Part shown: piece after piece, positions 61,506 to 64,000 of the stretch
Layout of the letters: each line of letters begins with the position of its first letter
How positions within the stretch are numbered: position 1 is the first letter of the stretch
Assembly (NCBI RefSeq): GCF_028743495.1
Contig: NZ_CP117968.1
Strand: one strand, 5' to 3'
From: Allobacillus halotolerans
GTDB lineage: Bacteria; Bacillota; Bacilli; Bacillales; Alkalibacillaceae
DNA: 64,000 nucleotides
Notes under the pieces: generated by a model
Databases searched by the model: none
The model's input: only the letters and a program-made list of their open reading frames with translations
What the model was told of the DNA's origin: nothing
Translations under genes and position numbers: made by a program

Positions 61506-61624
61506 CCTTATCTTTCAAAGCATCCCCTGCTTTGCTGGAATTAGCACCTGTTGGATGATTTTAAATATCATCCAGTGGTTGCCGGGCTTCATCGGGCCAG
61601 TCCCTCTGCCTCTCTTGATAAGAG
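61506..61624 (-). promoter_or_regulatory. SAM-I riboswitch (S box), proximal copy
   Basis: The minus strand contains the S-box hallmarks CTTATCAAGAGAGGCAGAGGG, ACTGGCCCGATGAAGCCCGG, CAACC, AGGTGCTAATTCC and GATAAG closing P1. It lies 75 bases before metN and has its own terminator. Binding of SAM should stop transcription into metNPQ. Confidence 0.95.
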
Positions 61625-61678
61625 TATATTTATCTAATTGTAAATTTAACGCGTTAAAGCGATGCGTTGCTAACACAT

Positions 61679-61705
61679 AAAAAAATCTCCCTTGCAAGAA
61701 CAAGA
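61679..61705 (-). terminator. Terminator of the first (distal) SAM riboswitch
   Basis: On the minus strand TCTTTCTTG and CAAGGGAGA form a 9-bp stem with two G-T pairs, then seven T. Confidence 0.8.
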
Positions 61706-61722
61706 AAGAAACATTTACTCTC

Positions 61723-61831
61723 TCTCTTATCTTGCCATGCATTCAGCATGAACAGGAATTAGCACCTTTCGAATAAATTCGATGGTTGCCGGGCTTCACA
61801 GGGCCTTTCCCTCCGCCACTCTTGATAAGAA
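61723..61831 (-). promoter_or_regulatory. SAM-I riboswitch (S box), distal copy
   Basis: A second complete S box on the minus strand: CTTATCAAGAGTGGCGGAGGG, AAAGGCCCTGTGAAGCCCGG, CAACC, AGGTGCTAATTCC and GATAAGAGAG closing P1. It is followed by its own terminator and then the second S box, so two complete switches stand in tandem. Confidence 0.95.
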
Positions 61832-61860
61832 ATTTTGCTATGCGATTTATATTAATGTTA

Positions 61861-61889
61861 ATATTATCATGAAGCGAATTGGTCGTCAA
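61861..61889 (-). promoter_or_regulatory. Promoter of the metNPQ transcript
   Basis: On the minus strand TTGACG (61889-61884), a 17-base spacer and TAATAT (61866-61861), about 30 bases before the distal S box. The start of the divergent plus-strand gene is 32 bases away. Confidence 0.75.
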
Positions 61890-61920
61890 TCGTATTTTTT
61901 AAAGAAGGGGGAAATATAAA

Positions 61921-62340
61921 ATGAAAGCACCACAATACGAACTACCATACTTAAATGAAGACCGAACATTCTCTCTCGATGAAGTACTCGGCGAAAAAGT
62001 CGTTGTCCTAACTTTTTGGGTATCTTGGTGCCCAGACTGTGCACGTGATCTTCCGAAAAAAGAACAATTTTATAAAACGACGCGAAGTGATGAATTAGAA
62101 ATGATTACGATTAATGTGACTGGCCGGGAACGTTCTGAGGAAGAAGCGTTGAAATATCAAGAACAATTCTTGACTCAGCCCGTTTTGAAAGATAACGGAC
62201 GAGAAGTATATGACCTATATGATTGCACTTCCGTCCCAACGACAATCGTCATTGATAAGAATGGTGAAGTGGTCGGTCGATTCGGTGATCAAGCTGACTT
62301 TGTGGAGATCTTGCAGGTGATTAGCAAAGCGATTGCATAG
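61921..62340 (+). CDS. TlpA/ResA-like thioredoxin-family protein, cytosolic
   Basis: Thioredoxin-fold protein of 139 residues resembling TlpA/ResA/peroxiredoxin-like disulfide reductases. The active site is W36-C37-P38-D39-C40 in VSWCPDCARDLP; SVPTTIVIDKNGEVVGRFG holds the cis-Pro. There is no signal peptide or anchor, so it should be cytosolic, unlike ResA. Ribosome site AAGGGGGAA, matching the C-rich segment of the candidate sRNA at 3451-3461. Divergent from metNPQ. Confidence 0.88.
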   Translation: MKAPQYELPYLNEDRTFSLDEVLGEKVVVLTFWVSWCPDCARDLPKKEQFYKTTRSDELEMITINVTGRERSEEEALKYQEQFLTQPVLKDNGREVYDLYDCTSVPTTIVIDKNGEVVGRFGDQADFVEILQVISKAIA

Positions 62341-62352
62341 GCGTTTTTTGAA

Positions 62353-62381
62353 AGGCACTCCTTTAAGGGGTGCTTTTTTTA
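62353..62381 (+). terminator. Intrinsic terminator after the TlpA-like gene
   Basis: GGCACTCC and GGGGTGC pair, followed by seven T. Array R10 starts 21 bases later. Confidence 0.85.
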
Positions 62382-62401
62382 TGGAATAATCGAGTTCAAC
62401 G

Positions 62402-62575
62402 GAAGATTTATCGGCGGGTTTGCGGCATTTATCAGCGGCTGCACAGCACTTTTCGATGGCTTCTCTGCGTTTATCGACGGCTTCTACCGATTTTTCAACG
62501 GCTTCTCATGTTTTTTCGACGGCTTCTCTGCATTTATCGACGGCTTCACGACGTTTATCAGCGGCTTTCCATTTT
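62402..62575. repeat. Array R10: 8 units of 21 bp
   Basis: GGCT recurs at 62437, 62458, 62479, 62500, 62521, 62542 and 62563, 21 bases apart, with a degenerate unit before. The unit TTTATCGACGGCTTC with six variable bases matches array R3 (13.8-14.0 kb) and, reverse-complemented, the GTCGATAAA core of array R7. It lies between the TlpA-like and yusE genes, which converge. Confidence 0.95.
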
Positions 62576-62645
62576 CTTGCCTTCCATAAAAAATACCGAA
62601 CGCAAGGAGAATCCTTCGTTCGGCATGCCAGATGTATAAGTATAA

Positions 62646-62975
62646 TTATATTTTATTTTTCTCCGTGACCAAGTAGGGTCCAAGTTCTTTCAATAAATAT
62701 GGCACAGAGTGAAATGTATAGATTCGATCGACTGGCTTGCCGTCTTTAAACACCATTAAACATGGAACACTCATAATATTGTACTGTTGTAGAAAATCTG
62801 GTGCAGTCAGTCCATTTAGTTCATAAAATTTACTGTCTTCCAGTGTGTCTTCTATATAAAGAAGCATTCGTTTTGCCACTTTACATGTACCACAGAAGGG
62901 GCTATTGATAAATAATATATGATACTCTTTTTTCTTGACTAGAAATTGCGCATTTTTTTCGTTGATCACATTCAT
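62646..62975 (-). CDS. yusE: Thioredoxin-family protein YusE
   Basis: Thioredoxin-like protein of 109 residues with the active site C28-G-T-C31 in SPFCGTCKVAKRML and cis-Pro in IMSVPCLMVFKDG, where an extra Cys follows the Pro. It is 2 bases from yusF and thus co-transcribed. Function beyond the fold is unknown. The counterpart YusE sits next to YusF and GcvH in B. subtilis. Confidence 0.92.
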   Translation of the reverse strand: MNVINEKNAQFLVKKKEYHILFINSPFCGTCKVAKRMLLYIEDTLEDSKFYELNGLTAPDFLQQYNIMSVPCLMVFKDGKPVDRIYTFHSVPYLLKELGPYLVTEKNKI

Positions 62976-62977
62976 GC

Positions 62978-63337
62978 TTATTCAAACCCTTTCAAAAAAT
63001 CCACATCAACATTTATATCAGCTGCTTGTAAAATTGATGCTAACACGTACTCAGGTGTTTCTTCAACTTCCCGATACTTTCGGTCGATATAGAGGTTTTG
63101 AGCATGAGAGATTTCTTGATTCAGTAACTTTCTTAATTTGATGCCTGGTTCATCTTCGTCCGTCAAAATAAACACATCACGATCATCTAGCTGGTGCTCT
63201 TCAATCATTAAATCTAACGCATGTAAACCAAGTGTTCCGAATGTACATAAAATAAAAGCTTCATCCTCAAGTACCCGTTTAATTTTTTTCTTATCTTGCT
63301 TTCCTTCTACGATAATTACCTTTGACAACTCATCCAT
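62978..63337 (-). CDS. yusF: Toprim-domain protein YusF
   Basis: Stand-alone TOPRIM-domain protein of 119 residues, related to the N-terminal half of ribonuclease M5 and DnaG. Metal-binding residues are E11 in VIIVEGKQDKKK and the D-x-D in ILTDEDEPGIKLRK. Likely a small nuclease-like protein; substrate unknown. 71 bases separate it from gcvH. Confidence 0.92.
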   Translation of the reverse strand: MDELSKVIIVEGKQDKKKIKRVLEDEAFILCTFGTLGLHALDLMIEEHQLDDRDVFILTDEDEPGIKLRKLLNQEISHAQNLYIDRKYREVEETPEYVLASILQAADINVDVDFLKGFE

Positions 63338-63372
63338 GTATGATCACCAAATTTTGTTTTCATTACCTATGG

Positions 63373-63400
63373 AAAAAGCTGATCACGATCGATCAGCTTT
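63373..63400 (-). terminator. Intrinsic terminator after gcvH
   Basis: AAAGCTGATC and GATCAGCTTT form a perfect 10-bp stem with a 6-base loop; on the minus strand it ends in TTTTTCC, between gcvH and yusF. Confidence 0.88.
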
Positions 63401-63407
63401 CAAGGTT

Positions 63408-63794
63408 CTATTCTTCTTCTTCTGTCATTTTTTGATATGCGTCAGCATCCATTAGTTCTTCTAGCTGAGATGAGTCGTCTAATTCAACAACAACCATCCA
63501 AGCTCCTTCGTATGGGGATTCGTTCACTAATTCAGGGCTGTCTTCTAATTCTTCATTAACTTCGACAACTTTTCCTGAAACAGGTGCGTATAATTCAGAC
63601 ACTGTCTTAACGGATTCAACACTGCCAAATGGCTCATCCAATTCCAATTCGTCACCGACTTCTGGTAATTCAACAAACACAATATCCCCTAGTTCGTCTT
63701 GTGCGAATTCCGTAATGCCGATTCGAACCTTACCGTCTTCATCTTTCACCCATTCGTGTTCTTTTGAATAACGTAAATCTTTTGGTAAATTCAT
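63408..63794 (-). CDS. gcvH: Glycine cleavage system H protein
   Basis: Lipoyl-carrier protein of 128 residues. The lipoylated lysine is K63 in FGSVESVKTVSELYAPVSG; the N-terminus LRYSKEHEWVK and the C-terminal YEGAWMVVVELDD are typical. It shuttles aminomethyl groups in the glycine cleavage complex, and in B. subtilis also carries lipoyl groups for transfer. GGAGGG before the ATG. Other gcv genes are not in the window. Confidence 0.97.
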   Translation of the reverse strand: MNLPKDLRYSKEHEWVKDEDGKVRIGITEFAQDELGDIVFVELPEVGDELELDEPFGSVESVKTVSELYAPVSGKVVEVNEELEDSPELVNESPYEGAWMVVVELDDSSQLEELMDADAYQKMTEEEE

Positions 63795-63985
63795 CGTTCG
63801 ACCCCTCCCTCAATAGATTAATTATTTCTTAGTTTTTCGCCGTTTTACTTTGATTTTCTAATTGACTTAGTTAGAAGCGCAGGGTGTTTAGTTGTATATT
63901 CAAACATTTTCGGTTGAAATTGGAATTGTTAGTTTTGCATAAATAAGCCTAGTAGCTCAATTTCCTAAAAAAGGAAGATAGTTGT
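63795..63985. other. Upstream region of gcvH
   Basis: A/T-rich region of about 190 bases with no ORF or repeat unit. It must hold the gcvH promoter and, if the next feature is real, the plus-strand promoter of a divergent gene. No operator was recognised. Confidence 0.5.
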
Positions 63986-64000
63986 ATGATCGCACGATTG
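63986..64000 (+). CDS. Possible start of a gene cut by the window end
   Basis: AAAGGAAG is followed 8 bases later by ATG and four further codons (MIARL) to the window end. Too short to identify. Confidence 0.3.

Noticed and set aside
62370..62668. Two overlapping plus-strand ORFs with RRLLxxY repeats over array R10
   Set aside because: Product of the 21-bp repeat; they overlap each other in different frames and run into yusE.

Overview
The window is chromosomal DNA of a spore-forming, low-GC Firmicute of the family Bacillaceae. Gene order largely follows the yug-yui-yum-yut-yun-suf-yus arc of Bacillus subtilis (yugO, yugN, yugI, patB; pepA, yuiD, yuiC, yuiB; yumB, yumC; yutM, dapF, yuzB, yuzD, yutI; yutG, yutF, yutE, yutD, lytH; yunB-E; sufCDSUB; metNPQ, yusE, yusF, gcvH). 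lytH and yunB imply sporulation. The genus cannot be fixed from sequence alone. No rRNA, tRNA, CRISPR, intact transposon or prophage was seen.

Layout. 1-4.7 kb: K+ channel, alcohol dehydrogenase, S1-domain protein, PatB lyase and a candidate C-rich small RNA. 5.5-7.5 kb: membrane proteins and a secreted Cu/Zn superoxide dismutase. 7.5-11.2 kb: complete riboflavin operon ribD-E-BA-H behind an FMN riboswitch. 11.3-13.8 kb: release-factor-like protein, deoD, and bioY under a BirA-type operator. 14-20 kb: leucyl aminopeptidase, yui genes, type II NADH dehydrogenase and ferredoxin-NADP reductase. 20.6-27.8 kb: NERD protein, Fe-S carriers, dapF, a near-consensus Fur box before yutI, and yut housekeeping genes. 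28-36 kb: SNF2 helicase, YcgG-like protein, DDAH-family hydrolase, LytH, FUSC exporter. 36.4-43.4 kb: glyoxylate shunt aceBA, MetP/MetS transporter, and a NhaC-family transporter behind a lysine riboswitch. 43.5-51.8 kb: yun cluster, HD-GYP protein, flavohaemoglobin. 52.2-57.5 kb: suf Fe-S operon. 58.9-61.8 kb: methionine ABC transporter behind two tandem SAM riboswitches. 61.9-63.8 kb: thioredoxin-like proteins, YusF, GcvH.

Most unusual feature. Ten intergenic arrays of contiguous short repeats occur in the window. Seven have a period of 21 bp (often exact over 8-19 units) and three a period of 52 bp. These are close to 2 and 5 turns of B-DNA. All ten lie just beyond a gene 3' end, after an intrinsic terminator. 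None lies inside an operon or in a purely divergent promoter region. The unit sequence differs from locus to locus, but two pairs of arrays share a unit, and one pair also shares its terminator. The 21-bp arrays leave several frames open on both strands, so the repetitive ORFs they create are probably not genes. I do not recognise this system from a described repeat family; it is the best candidate for something new here.

Regulation readable from sequence: FMN, lysine and two SAM riboswitches, a BirA operator, a Fur box, and a putative small RNA whose C-rich segment is complementary to the Shine-Dalgarno regions of yutI and the 61.9-kb thioredoxin-like gene.
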